A DNA stretch of 64,000 nucleotides from Burkholderia sp. FERM BP-3421 (GCF_028657905.1 NZ_CP117782.1:3596001-3660000), one strand, 5' to 3'. Positions 1 through 7,715 are shown, counted from the first letter of the stretch. Notes: generated by a model from the sequence alone, not told the origin. Made by a program: numbers and translations.

Positions 1-82
1 GGCAGATGTGGAGCGACGGTCATGTCGGGTTGCGGCGTAGCCGTGCCTTCATCAATCAGGTATCTATTGTCGAGGGCCAACA

Positions 83-487
83 GTGACGACTTTCCAAGAA
101 CTACAAAACCAGATCCGGCAATTGCAGCAACAGGCGGAGACGATGCGGAGGGAGCAGGCAAGCGTGGTCATTGCCGAACTTCGCGCTGCCATCCTCGAAT
201 TCGGCATTACGCCCGACGACGTATTCGGCGCACGGGCAAAACTGGTCCGGCGCTCTACGAGAGGTCGCGCCATTCAGAAGTACCGTGATCCATTGTCAGG
301 AGCGACATGGAGCGGGCGCGGGCGAGTGCCCCGATGGATTGCCGGCCGTAACCGTGAGGACTTCCTCATTGCCCCCGGGCCCAGTAGCCGGCTCGCTCAT
401 TGCCGCTACATGCCGCAGCGAACTCAAAGCGCGGCAGCCCGGAGATACTCCGATGAGCGGGTCTTCGGGCATTCATGCGTGTACTGA
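83..487 (+). CDS. H-NS-family nucleoid protein, with an atypical C-terminal tail
   Basis: Small H-NS/MvaT-like DNA-binding protein expected to coat and silence AT-rich DNA. Residues 1-45 form a Gln/Glu/Arg-rich coiled coil that would dimerise. Residues 67-86 carry the H-NS C-terminal signature KYRDPLSGATWSGRGRVPRW, which binds the DNA minor groove. The normal family end is near residue 96 (EDFLI); here about 38 unrelated residues follow, giving 134 aa against the usual 95-105. A frame change near position 378 would meet a stop almost at once, so the tail may come from an indel. The start is GTG at 83 with a weak GAGGG upstream. It lies in the lower-GC island beside tRNA-Pro, a common place for accessory H-NS paralogues. 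Confidence 0.8.
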   Translation: MTTFQELQNQIRQLQQQAETMRREQASVVIAELRAAILEFGITPDDVFGARAKLVRRSTRGRAIQKYRDPLSGATWSGRGRVPRWIAGRNREDFLIAPGPSSRLAHCRYMPQRTQSAAARRYSDERVFGHSCVY

Positions 488-578
488 CCTCTCGGTAGAC
501 CAGATCAATGGTTGCAGATCACATCAGCCGGTGTCGATCCGGACTAGATGGCCTAGGAGCGCGAAGGAGATCGAGGTG

Positions 579-1295
579 TCAGGGCGTTCCCACGGAAAAT
601 CTAAACACGTTTCCACTGTCCGGGGCCTCGAAGAGTAGGCGCGTGGCCTCGCCTGTCGGCACGAACACCCCGTCGGCTATTTTGTAGTAGCGCGAAATCA
701 CTCCGATTCGGCTCTTGTCAGTGGCGTTGGTCAGATAATCATTGGCCGGAAACGCAATGCCATTGCTGCCAGTGCGGACCAGCGCCTTGCAAGATGCGAA
801 CAAGCTCGCCAAGTGGTACACCGCCGCTCTCTTCGGGGCAGTTGGATTGACGATTAGGTACACCTGCTTGTAGCGGTCGTACTCTCCGGACCCATTGGCG
901 ACACCTTCGAGGCAAATAAGCGGCTTCGCATCCCTCTGTTTGACCGAGATATAGACGTTGAAGCCGGTGGGTGGGATGGTGCCCGAGCTGGATTCGCCCT
1001 GAAACGTCACCGCATCCTTGAATGCATGTCTGACGCCATTCAGTTCGAAGAAGCCATCCCCAATGACGATGGACATCTTTCTGCCGCCCACGGTCGTATC
1101 CAACTCGACCTCCAGGCCATCCTTCTCGTCATAAAACGAAGACTCGAAACCTTCCTTGGTGGCCTTGTGAAAGATCGCATTCGGAAGGGAGGTGTAGTAC
1201 GAGTCGTAGCCATCAAATATCTTGGCGTCGCTGGCGCACGCGGCGGATGCCAAAAGCGTGAGAGCCGCAGCACAAAGAAGGGATCCAGTTCTCAT
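579..1295 (-). CDS. secreted orphan protein of unknown function
   Basis: Predicted 238-aa exported protein. Residues 1-21 are a signal peptide (MRTGSLLCAAAL..., ending in an ACAS-type cleavage site). The mature part is mixed alpha/beta with two cysteines, in LICLEG and FASCKAL, that could form a periplasmic disulfide. I recognise no family. The reading frame stays open upstream as far as a TTG at 1649, but those extra residues belong to a degraded integrase, so I place the start at the ATG at 1295 just before the signal peptide. That ATG overlaps by 4 bp (ATGA) the stop of a truncated upstream reading frame, suggesting this was the second gene of a coupled pair. Island-borne, with weaker codon bias than the core genes. 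Confidence 0.6.
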   Translation of the reverse strand: MRTGSLLCAAALTLLASAACASDAKIFDGYDSYYTSLPNAIFHKATKEGFESSFYDEKDGLEVELDTTVGGRKMSIVIGDGFFELNGVRHAFKDAVTFQGESSSGTIPPTGFNVYISVKQRDAKPLICLEGVANGSGEYDRYKQVYLIVNPTAPKRAAVYHLASLFASCKALVRTGSNGIAFPANDYLTNATDKSRIGVISRYYKIADGVFVPTGEATRLLFEAPDSGNVFRFSVGTP

Positions 1296-1342
1296 TTGTA
1301 GGGTAGGCATCCAGTTGCCTTGACGTAATCGGGGTTGTGGGT

Positions 1343-1622
1343 CCAGAAACGGCACGATCGGGGCAGGTTGATCCTTCGCCCTGAGCGCATCGAATTTCCG
1401 TTGCCACTCCGCGATGATCTCGTGCGCCCGCGTGCCGGCTTCGGCGCGATTGCTCGTTCTGAGGCTCGCGCGGAAAGCGTCGGCCTTCGGCTTGCCGGTC
1501 TTCGGGTTGCGGAAGTGTTGCTGAAGGTCTTTGGGTACGCCGATCCGCAGTTGGAACACGGATGAGCCAGGGCGCAGATGGACGCCGGAGGGAAGGGATG
1601 CCAAGTCAGTCACTCCCCGCAT
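1343..1622 (-). pseudogene. tyrosine integrase, N-terminal fragment only
   Basis: About 90 codons from the ATG at 1622 resemble the N-terminal arm-binding/DUF6538 region of phage and island integrases: a short basic start, the strand FQLRIGVPKDLQQHF, then SLRTSNRAEAGTRAHEIIAEW. The core-binding and catalytic domains (R...HxxR...Y) are absent. The frame runs without a stop into the secreted protein downstream, across a deletion junction near 1340-1375. It begins about 115 bp past the 3' end of tRNA-Pro and reads away from it, the standard position of an integrase inside an attL boundary. Inference: remnant of an element integrated at this tRNA, unable to recombine by itself. Confidence 0.75.
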
Positions 1623-1670
1623 TTTCGCACGGTGGAATTGACACACCAAACTGGCACACCCAGAAACGAG

Positions 1671-1730
1671 AAAGCCCGGAAAGCTTTGCCAGACAAGAGA
1701 TCTCTTTATCTGACAGGCTTTCCGGGCCTT
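1671..1730 (-). terminator. large inverted repeat 3' of tRNA-Pro
   Basis: Outer arms at about 1671-1684 and 1718-1730 (core CCCGGAAAGC / GCTTTCCGGG) enclose a second near-palindrome centred on AGAGATCTCT. Read on the minus strand it follows tRNA-Pro directly and leads into a T-rich stretch (GGGCTTTCTCGTTTCT), so it probably ends the tRNA transcript. It also separates the tRNA from the integrase remnant. Confidence 0.55.
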
Positions 1731-1735
1731 AAATC

Positions 1736-1812
1736 TGGTCGGGGTGAGAGGATTCGAACCTCCGGCCTCTACGTCCCGAACGTAGCGCTCTACCAGGCTA
1801 AGCTACACCCCG
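1736..1812 (-). tRNA. tRNA-Pro (anticodon CGG)
   Basis: A complete 77-nt cloverleaf on the minus strand. The acceptor arms are CGGGGTG (from 1812) and CACCCCG, followed by A and an encoded CCA (1738-1736). The D-loop contains AGCCTGGTAGAGC. The anticodon stem is CTACG/CGTAG with loop TTCGGGA, anticodon CGG. The T-loop is GTTCGAATC. It decodes the proline codon CCG, very common in this high-GC genome. The 3' half is the likely attachment site of the element whose integrase remnant lies downstream. Confidence 0.97.
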
Positions 1813-1842
1813 ATTTGGACTCTTTCGTCGCTTCAGTCTCGT

Positions 1843-2835
1843 TCAAGACTGCCGTGACGTCGAGTAAGAGCATAATTCTAGCAGGCTATTTTTAAAGATG
1901 GAAGAGGGAAATGAAGAAATTGCTTCAGCGGCTGCCTGAGCCTCTTGCCGTGCGCATTCCAGCGTATGGTCGAGCGCGCCCGAACGCGTGATCGCGTCGA
2001 AGATCGTGTCGAAGCGGTCGGTGCCGCCCTGTTCGATCGCTTCGCGCGCGAGCGCCGCCTGTTCCGGCGTGCCGCGCTCGATCAGATAGATGAGCGGCAG
2101 GGTCGGCTTGCCTTCGCGCAGGTCGTCGCCGGCGTTCTTGCCCATCGATTCCGCGCTGCCCGTGTAGTCGAGCCAGTCGTCCATGATCTGAAAGGCGGTG
2201 CCGATGCGGCGGCCGTATTCGGCGGCCGCGGCCTCGGTCGGCGCGTCGGCGCCCGCGAGCACCGCGCCGAGCCGGGCCGAGGCCTCGAACAGCTTCGCGG
2301 TCTTGTAGCGGATCACCTGCATGTAGCGGGTCTCGTCGACGTCGGCGTCGTGCATGTTCAGCAACTGCAGCACCTCGCCCTCGGAAATGATCGTCGTGGC
2401 TTCCGACAGGATCTCCATGATGCGCATCTTGCCGACGCCGACCATCATCTCGAACGAGCGCGAATACAGGTAGTCGCCCACGAGCACGCTGGCCGCGTTG
2501 CCGAACAGCGCGTTCGCGGTCTTGCGGCCGCGCCGCAACTCCGATTCGTCGACGACGTCGTCATGCAGCAGCGTGGCGGTGTGGATGAACTCGACGACGG
2601 CCGCGAGCGTGTGGCGATGCGCCGTGCTGTCGCCAAGCGCGCCGGCCACGAGCAGCAGCAGCGCCGGACGCAGCCGCTTGCCGCCCGCTCCGATGATGTA
2701 CTCGGCGATCTGGTTGATCAGCAGCACGTCGGACGCGAGGCTTTGCCGGATGACGCGATTCACCTGTTCCATATCGCTGGCGATCGGAGCGAGCAGGTGG
2801 GCGGCGCTGAGGGAAGGGGTGGCGGTCGACGACAT
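1843..2835 (-). CDS. ispB: octaprenyl diphosphate synthase
   Basis: Trans-polyprenyl diphosphate synthase (330 aa, normal length) that condenses isopentenyl diphosphate onto farnesyl diphosphate to make the C40 side chain of ubiquinone. Both aspartate-rich Mg-diphosphate motifs are present: HDDVVDE at 91-97 and MDDWLD at 218-223. The substrate-binding GGKRLRP lies at about 51-57. The start is the ATG at 2835. It is divergent from rplU-rpmA-obgE, the usual betaproteobacterial arrangement, and its stop lies 30 bp from tRNA-Pro. C8 product length is inferred from the organism type rather than read from the sequence. Confidence 0.93.
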   Translation of the reverse strand: MSSTATPSLSAAHLLAPIASDMEQVNRVIRQSLASDVLLINQIAEYIIGAGGKRLRPALLLLVAGALGDSTAHRHTLAAVVEFIHTATLLHDDVVDESELRRGRKTANALFGNAASVLVGDYLYSRSFEMMVGVGKMRIMEILSEATTIISEGEVLQLLNMHDADVDETRYMQVIRYKTAKLFEASARLGAVLAGADAPTEAAAAEYGRRIGTAFQIMDDWLDYTGSAESMGKNAGDDLREGKPTLPLIYLIERGTPEQAALAREAIEQGGTDRFDTIFDAITRSGALDHTLECARQEAQAAAEAISSFPSSIFKNSLLELCSYSTSRQS

Positions 2836-2918
2836 GATGATGAAAATGGGTAGTGCGGCGGATTATAAGGCGAATCACCCGTTCACCGGGCTGTTGCGCG
2901 CGCGGCGCCCGCGCGCAG

Positions 2919-2957
2919 TCCCATTCCCCGGCCCCCGCCGAGGGCCGGGGAATGGGA
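2919..2957. repeat. perfect 16-bp inverted repeat in the ispB/rplU gap
   Basis: TCCCATTCCCCGGCCC at 2919-2934 is the exact reverse complement of 2942-2957, with a 7-nt loop. It lies 14 bp upstream of the rplU -35 box and about 85 bp from the ispB start. No T-run flanks it, so it is not a standard terminator; it could bind a protein or act in the ispB leader. Confidence 0.8.
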
Positions 2958-2971
2958 GCCGTCGGCAGGTT

Positions 2972-3000
2972 TTGACCTCGGTGCTAACTCTATGTATAAT
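2972..3000 (+). promoter_or_regulatory. sigma-70 promoter of rplU-rpmA
   Basis: TTGACC at 2972-2977, a 17-bp spacer and a consensus TATAAT at 2995-3000. It is the best promoter match I saw in the window, as expected for a ribosomal-protein operon, and leaves a leader of about 47 nt before rplU. Confidence 0.85.
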
Positions 3001-3054
3001 CACGCGTTTTCCGTGCGTGGTGCGCGGAAAAATAGATCCAGAGTGAGGTTCTCA

Positions 3055-3366
3055 ATGTACGCGGTCATAAAAACCGGCGGCAAGCAGTACAAGGTTGCCG
3101 TTGGCGAAAAATTGAAAGTAGAACAGATACCGGCAGACATTGACGCTGAAATCACGCTCGACCAGGTTCTCGCAGTGGGCGAAGGCGAATCGATTAAGTT
3201 CGGTACGCCGCTGGTCAGTGGGGCTTCCGTCAAGGCTACCGTCGTATCGCACGGTCGTCATGCCAAGGTCACCATCTTCAAGATGCGTCGCCGGAAGCAC
3301 TACCAAAAGCACGCTGGCCACCGCCAGAACTACACCGAGCTGCGCATCGACGCGATCAACGCGTAA
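3055..3366 (+). CDS. rplU: 50S ribosomal protein L21
   Basis: 103-aa ribosomal protein of the large subunit that contacts 23S rRNA and L20. It begins MYAVIKTGGKQYKV, the family start, and carries the basic KMRRRKHYQKHAGHRQ stretch at about 77-92. The ATG at 3055 is chosen over an upstream in-frame ATG at 2992 because it gives the exact family length and is preceded by GTGAGG. It leads the rplU-rpmA operon, 24 bp ahead of rpmA. Confidence 0.98.
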   Translation: MYAVIKTGGKQYKVAVGEKLKVEQIPADIDAEITLDQVLAVGEGESIKFGTPLVSGASVKATVVSHGRHAKVTIFKMRRRKHYQKHAGHRQNYTELRIDAINA

Positions 3367-3390
3367 GCGCCTCGGGCAAGGAGCAAACAG

Positions 3391-3654
3391 ATGGCACACA
3401 AAAAGGCAGGCGGCTCTTCCCGGAATGGCCGCGACTCCGAGTCGAAGCGTCTCGGCGTGAAGGTGTACGGCGGCCAGGCAATCAACGCCGGCGGCATCAT
3501 CGTGCGTCAGCGCGGTACGCGCATGCATCCCGGCGACAACGTCGGCATGGGCAAGGACCACACGCTGTTCGCACTGGTCGATGGTCACGTGACGTTCGGG
3601 ACCAAGGGCGCAGACAAGAAGCACATGGTCAACGTCGTTCCGGTCGCTGCCTAA
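3391..3654 (+). CDS. rpmA: 50S ribosomal protein L27
   Basis: 87-aa large-subunit protein whose N-terminus reaches the peptidyl-transferase centre. The start MAHKKAGGSSRNGRDS matches the Gram-negative form, which needs no N-terminal processing. RQRGTRMHPGDNVGMGKDHTLFA lies in the middle. An AAGGAG site sits 7 bp before the ATG. It is followed by a strong intrinsic terminator that separates it from obgE. Confidence 0.98.
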   Translation: MAHKKAGGSSRNGRDSESKRLGVKVYGGQAINAGGIIVRQRGTRMHPGDNVGMGKDHTLFALVDGHVTFGTKGADKKHMVNVVPVAA

Positions 3655-3680
3655 GTCAGGCAGCCCGGGCTTCGAAGCCG

Positions 3681-3711
3681 AAAGGCCCCGCAGCTTTGGC
3701 GGGGCCTTTTT
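3681..3711 (+). terminator. intrinsic terminator after rpmA
   Basis: Arms AAAGGCCCCGC (3681-3691) and GCGGGGCCTTT around a 7-nt loop, ending in five Ts. The operon probably stops here, and obgE has its own promoter or is reached by read-through. Confidence 0.9.
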
Positions 3712-3803
3712 CATTGGCGCGCCCGCAGGCGCGCTTCCGCGACCGATTGGTCAAGCACGGCGGCTCGCGGCACAATATCTGGAAATACTGGACGGAGTAA
3801 CGA

Positions 3804-4916
3804 ATGAAGTTCATTGACGAAGCGCGAATCGAAGTCATCGCCGGCGACGGAGGCGATGGCAGCGCGTCGATGCGCCGCGAGAAATTCGTTCCGTTCGGCG
3901 GACCGGACGGCGGCGACGGCGGGCGCGGCGGCAGCGTGTACGCGATCGCCGATCGCAACATCAACACGCTGATCGACTACCGCTACGCGAAGAAGCACCT
4001 CGCGCGCAACGGCGAGAACGGCCGCGGTTCCGACTGCTACGGCAAGGGCGGCGACGACATCACGCTGCGCATGCCGGTCGGCACCGTGATCACCGACATG
4101 GACACGGGCGAGCTGATCGCCGACCTGACCGAGCACGAGCAGAAGGTGCAGGTCGCGCAGGGCGGCGCGGGCGGCCTCGGCAACCTGCACTTCAAGTCGA
4201 GCACGAACCGCGCGCCGCGCCAGAAGACCGAGGGCAAGCCCGGCGAACGCCGCATGCTGCGCCTCGAGCTGAAGGTGCTGGCCGACGTCGGCCTGCTCGG
4301 CATGCCGAACGCGGGCAAGTCGACCTTTATCTCGTCGGTGTCGAACGCGAAGCCGAAGATTGCCGATTATCCGTTTACGACCCTCGCGCCGAATCTCGGC
4401 GTGGTGCGCGTCGGTCCGAGCAAGAGCTTCGTGATCGCCGATATTCCGGGCCTGATCGAAGGCGCGGCGGAAGGCGCGGGGCTCGGTCACCAGTTCCTGC
4501 GTCACCTGCAGCGCACCGGCGTGCTGCTGCATCTGGTCGATCTCGCGCCGTTCGACGAGAGCGTCGACCCGGTCGCGGAGGCGAAGGCGATCGTCGGCGA
4601 GCTGCGCAAGTACGACGAGGCGCTGTATGAAAAGCCGCGCTGGCTGGTGTTGAACAAGCTCGACATGGTGCCCGAGGACGAGCGCCGCGCGCGGGTCGCC
4701 GATTTCGTCGAGCGCTTCGGCTGGCAAGGCCCGGTGTTCGAGATCTCGGCGCTGACCGGGCAGGGCTGCGAGAACCTCGTCTACGCGGTGTACGACTACG
4801 TGGCGGCCCATTCCGACGCGCATCGCGCGGCGGAGGCGGAAGACCTCGCATCCGACGTGCGTTTCCGCGACGAGCCGGGCGCGGCCAAGCCCGATGCGGA
4901 GCCGGACGCCTCCTGA
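3804..4916 (+). CDS. obgE: GTPase ObgE/CgtA
   Basis: Essential Obg-family GTPase (370 aa) that binds the 50S subunit late in assembly and links ribosome maturation to stress responses. The glycine-rich Obg domain spans about 1-158 (GGDGGDGS, GGPDGGDGGRGG, GGAGGLGN). The G domain follows: G1 GMPNAGKST at 166-174, G3 DIPG at 213-216, G4 NKLD near 284. The C-terminal tail is short, acidic and Ala/Pro-rich. The start is the ATG at 3804 after GGAG. Its place behind rplU-rpmA is conserved in proteobacteria. Confidence 0.97.
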   Translation: MKFIDEARIEVIAGDGGDGSASMRREKFVPFGGPDGGDGGRGGSVYAIADRNINTLIDYRYAKKHLARNGENGRGSDCYGKGGDDITLRMPVGTVITDMDTGELIADLTEHEQKVQVAQGGAGGLGNLHFKSSTNRAPRQKTEGKPGERRMLRLELKVLADVGLLGMPNAGKSTFISSVSNAKPKIADYPFTTLAPNLGVVRVGPSKSFVIADIPGLIEGAAEGAGLGHQFLRHLQRTGVLLHLVDLAPFDESVDPVAEAKAIVGELRKYDEALYEKPRWLVLNKLDMVPEDERRARVADFVERFGWQGPVFEISALTGQGCENLVYAVYDYVAAHSDAHRAAEAEDLASDVRFRDEPGAAKPDAEPDAS

Positions 4917-5008
4917 CCCGATCGTCCGCGGCACGTCCTGACGGCCCGCGCCGGCCAGGCGGGCGGTTGCCCGATTCAATCGCGCATCATCCAAGGAGAC
5001 CAAGCACG

Positions 5009-6127
5009 ATGCGTTCGATCATTGCCGATTCGAAGCGGCTGGTAGTGAAAGTGGGGTCCAGTCTCGTCACCAACGACGGACGGGGGCTCGACCATGCCGC
5101 GATCGGCCGCTGGGCCGCTCAGATCGCCGCGTTGCGCGCGAACGGCAAGGAAGTCGTGCTGGTGAGTTCGGGGGCGATCGCCGAGGGGATGCAGCGTCTC
5201 GGCTGGAGCAAGCGGCCGCGCGAGATCGACGAATTGCAGGCGGCGGCGGCCGTCGGGCAGATGGGGCTCGCGCAGGTCTACGAGAGCCGTTTTGCCGAGC
5301 ACGGCATCCGCACCGCGCAGATCCTGCTCACGCACGCCGACCTGGCCGACCGCGAACGCTACCTGAACGCACGCTCGACGCTGCTGACGCTGTTGCGGCT
5401 GGGCGTCGTGCCGATCATCAACGAGAACGACACGGTCGTCACCGACGAAATCAAGTTCGGCGACAACGACACGCTGGGCGCGCTCGTCGCGAACCTGATC
5501 GAAGGCGACGCGCTCGTGATCCTCACCGATCAGTCGGGTTTGTTCACCGCGGATCCGCGCAAGGATCCGGCCGCGACGCTGGTCGCCGAGGCGAGCGCGG
5601 GCGCGCCGGAACTCGAGGCGATGGCGGGCGGCGCCGGTTCGAGCCTGGGCCGGGGCGGGATGCTGACCAAGATCCTCGCCGCGAAGCGCGCGGCGCACAG
5701 CGGCGCGAACACCGTGATCGCGAGCGGCCGCGAGGCGGACGTGCTGGTGCGGCTCGCGGGCGGCGAGGCGATCGGCACGCAGCTGATCGCGCGCACGGCG
5801 CGGCTCGCGGCGCGCAAGCAGTGGATGGCCGATCACCTGCAGGTGCGCGGCCACGTCGTGATCGATGCGGGCGCGGTCGACAAGCTGACGGCGGGCGGCA
5901 AGAGCCTGCTGCCGATCGGCGTGGTGGCGGTGCAGGGCGTGTTCGCGCGCGGCGAGGTGATCGCCTGCGTCGACGATGCCGGCCGCGAGGTCGCGCGCGG
6001 GCTCACCAATTACAGCAGCGCCGAGGCCAAGCTGATCCAGCGCAGGCCGAGCGGCGAGATCGAGTCGGTGCTGGGCTACATGCTCGAACCCGAGCTGATC
6101 CATCGCGACAACCTCGTGCTCGTCTAG
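5009..6127 (+). CDS. proB: glutamate 5-kinase
   Basis: First enzyme of proline synthesis: phosphorylates L-glutamate with ATP to glutamyl-5-phosphate. The 372-aa protein has the amino-acid kinase domain at about 8-260 (KVGSSLVTNDG, LVSSGAIAEG, IINENDTVVTDEIKFGDND, LTDQSGLFTADPR) and a C-terminal PUA domain (about 280-360), the arrangement of feedback-inhibited ProB. The ATG at 5009 is preferred over a TTG at 4967 because AAGGAG lies 10 bp upstream and the protein then begins like the family. Downstream of obgE, as in related genomes. Confidence 0.96.
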   Translation: MRSIIADSKRLVVKVGSSLVTNDGRGLDHAAIGRWAAQIAALRANGKEVVLVSSGAIAEGMQRLGWSKRPREIDELQAAAAVGQMGLAQVYESRFAEHGIRTAQILLTHADLADRERYLNARSTLLTLLRLGVVPIINENDTVVTDEIKFGDNDTLGALVANLIEGDALVILTDQSGLFTADPRKDPAATLVAEASAGAPELEAMAGGAGSSLGRGGMLTKILAAKRAAHSGANTVIASGREADVLVRLAGGEAIGTQLIARTARLAARKQWMADHLQVRGHVVIDAGAVDKLTAGGKSLLPIGVVAVQGVFARGEVIACVDDAGREVARGLTNYSSAEAKLIQRRPSGEIESVLGYMLEPELIHRDNLVLV

Positions 6128-6157
6128 CGGCGCGCAGGCGAGCGTCGGCGCGACACG

Positions 6158-6189
6158 AAAAAAAGCCCGCATGCTAGTGCGGGCTTTTT
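6158..6189. terminator. bidirectional terminator between proB and the CNP1-like gene
   Basis: Stem GCCCGCA (6165-6171) / TGCGGGC (6178-6184) with a 6-nt loop, flanked by seven As on the left and five Ts on the right. It can therefore stop the converging transcripts of proB (plus) and the lipoprotein gene (minus). Confidence 0.9.
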
Positions 6190-6212
6190 GCTGGCGCAGC
6201 CGGTTTTGCGCT

Positions 6213-6770
6213 TCAGCGGATCTGGTTCAGCGCGGTGCGGTGATAGCGGATGTTCTCGATGATCGTCGCGGTCTTGCCGAGCGGCATCTTGTTCGCGCAG
6301 AAGTAATCCTGGTAGAGCGCCGCGTGGTACGCGTTCAGCTCGCCGTTCTCGATGCGCCGCCAGTCGTTCTCGACGGTGCGGTCCCAGCCGTCGTGGTCGG
6401 CGTTCAGGCTCGCGTACTGGCGCCATTCGTAGGTGTCGCAGCGAATCCCTTCGTAGTTCACGTTGCGCGCGCCGGCCGGGCTCGTGACGACCACCGTGTA
6501 GCGCACCACGCCGTCGGTGCCGACCTCGAGCGACTTCGCGTCGACGGCGAACGCGAGCGGGGTGTTCTGCGAGACGTTGAAAGGCAGCAGATTGCCGTTC
6601 TGCGGCAGGGGCGGGAGGGAGTCGACCTTGTTCTCGGTCCACTGGGGCTGGCGGTCGAGAAGGTAGACGAACGCGCTGTCATCCTTGTTGGACGGGGTGT
6701 TCGAGTGCGCGCAGCCGGCCAGAACCGCGACCGCGGCGACCGACGCCACGGCGAGAGCCATCGCTTTCAA
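6213..6770 (-). CDS. CNP1-like family lipoprotein
   Basis: Predicted 185-aa outer-membrane-directed lipoprotein of the CNP1-like family (named after a cryptic neisserial protein); function unknown. The signal peptide ends in the lipobox VLAGC near residue 20, followed by a Ser/Asn linker and the conserved domain (FVYLLDRQPQWTE, LPPLPQNGNLLPF, RCDTYEWRQYA, YFCANK). I place the start at a TTG at 6770, which has GAGGA 7 bp upstream and gives a lysine directly before the hydrophobic stretch; an ATG at 6761 is the alternative. It lies downstream of rppH on the same strand. Confidence 0.78.
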   Translation of the reverse strand: MKAMALAVASVAAVAVLAGCAHSNTPSNKDDSAFVYLLDRQPQWTENKVDSLPPLPQNGNLLPFNVSQNTPLAFAVDAKSLEVGTDGVVRYTVVVTSPAGARNVNYEGIRCDTYEWRQYASLNADHDGWDRTVENDWRRIENGELNAYHAALYQDYFCANKMPLGKTATIIENIRYHRTALNQIR

Positions 6771-6848
6771 TATGCATTCCTCGTAAAAAAGGGCGCGGCA
6801 TTGGCGCCGCGCCCGGTCATGCAGGTTCAACTCGATTGGGCCCGCGCG

Positions 6849-7496
6849 TCAGTCGCGCAGGGTCAGCCGGGGCGGTTCGTCCAGCGTGTTCGCGCCGATC
6901 TCGACTTCGGAACAGATCACCGTCGTGTCGATCACGGTCACGCTCACATCGACCGCCAACGCATCCGCATCGTGCGGCGCATGGGAGCCGCGCGGATGGC
7001 GCGGCTTGTCGGGCCGCTGCGCCGGTCGGCGCAGAAAACGCGACAGTTCCGTCAACGCCAGCTGATACACATCCCGCTTGAACTCGATCACCGCGTCAAG
7101 GGGTACCCAGTACTCGTTCCAGCGCCATGCATCGAACTCCGGATGATCCGTCGCCCGCAGGCAGATGTCGCAATCGCGGCCAACCATGCGCAGCAGGAAC
7201 CAGATCTGTTTCTGCCCGCGATAATGGCCGCGCACCTCGCGCTTGATGAACTTGTCAGGCACCTCATAACGCAACCAGTCGCGTGTGCGGCCGATCACCT
7301 TGACGTGTTCCGGATGCAGCCCGGTTTCCTCGTGCAATTCCCGGTACATCGCCTGCATGGGGGTCTCGCCATACTTGATCCCCCCTTGAGGAAACTGCCA
7401 GGAATGCTCGCGGAGCCGCTTGCCCCAAAACACCTCGTTGCGCGCGTTCAAGAGGATGATGCCGACGTTCGGGCGAAAGCCTTCACGATCCAGCAT
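6849..7496 (-). CDS. rppH: RNA pyrophosphohydrolase
   Basis: Nudix hydrolase that removes pyrophosphate from 5'-triphosphate RNA, priming mRNA for RNase E decay. The Nudix box runs from GGIKYGETP at residue 38 through RELHEETGL to 60. The N-terminal MLDREGFRPNVGIIL and QFPQGG are typical of RppH. At 215 aa it is longer than the E. coli enzyme (176): the last 60 or so residues are a low-complexity, probably disordered tail. The ATG at 7496 has AAGGTGG upstream. A TATAAT on the minus strand (7535-7530) is a candidate -10 with no good -35. Divergent from proS. Confidence 0.93.
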   Translation of the reverse strand: MLDREGFRPNVGIILLNARNEVFWGKRLREHSWQFPQGGIKYGETPMQAMYRELHEETGLHPEHVKVIGRTRDWLRYEVPDKFIKREVRGHYRGQKQIWFLLRMVGRDCDICLRATDHPEFDAWRWNEYWVPLDAVIEFKRDVYQLALTELSRFLRRPAQRPDKPRHPRGSHAPHDADALAVDVSVTVIDTTVICSEVEIGANTLDEPPRLTLRD

Positions 7497-7676
7497 ACAA
7501 CCACCTTCGAATCCTTTAAAATTGCTTTGATTATAAACAGATAACGGGCGCCGCGCACCGGAACGGAGCGATTCCGGGCGGGGTGCGTCAACTAAACTGT
7601 CCCCGAATTGTCTGTCAGTCGTCTGCGCCATCGTCGTTCGTCGCGCGCAGCCTTTAATCCTTCTTGGCCTTTTTCG

Positions 7677-7703
7677 GGCGGCTCCCGTGGAGCCGCCGTT
7701 TTT
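7677..7703 (+). promoter_or_regulatory. terminator-shaped hairpin in the proS leader
   Basis: Stem GGCGGCTCC (7677-7685) and GGAGCCGCC (7689-7697) with a 3-nt loop, then GTTTTT, ending only 12 nt before the proS start. No plus-strand gene ends just upstream, so the hairpin probably lies in the proS 5' leader, where it could act as an attenuator or limit ribosome loading. This role is inferred. Confidence 0.55.
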
Positions 7704-7715
7704 GGAACCCTTCGC

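Noticed and set aside
579..1649. 356-aa fusion of integrase and secreted domain
   Set aside because: Signal peptide in the middle, ATGA overlap with another frame at 1295 and the integrase's missing catalytic part point to a chance in-frame join.
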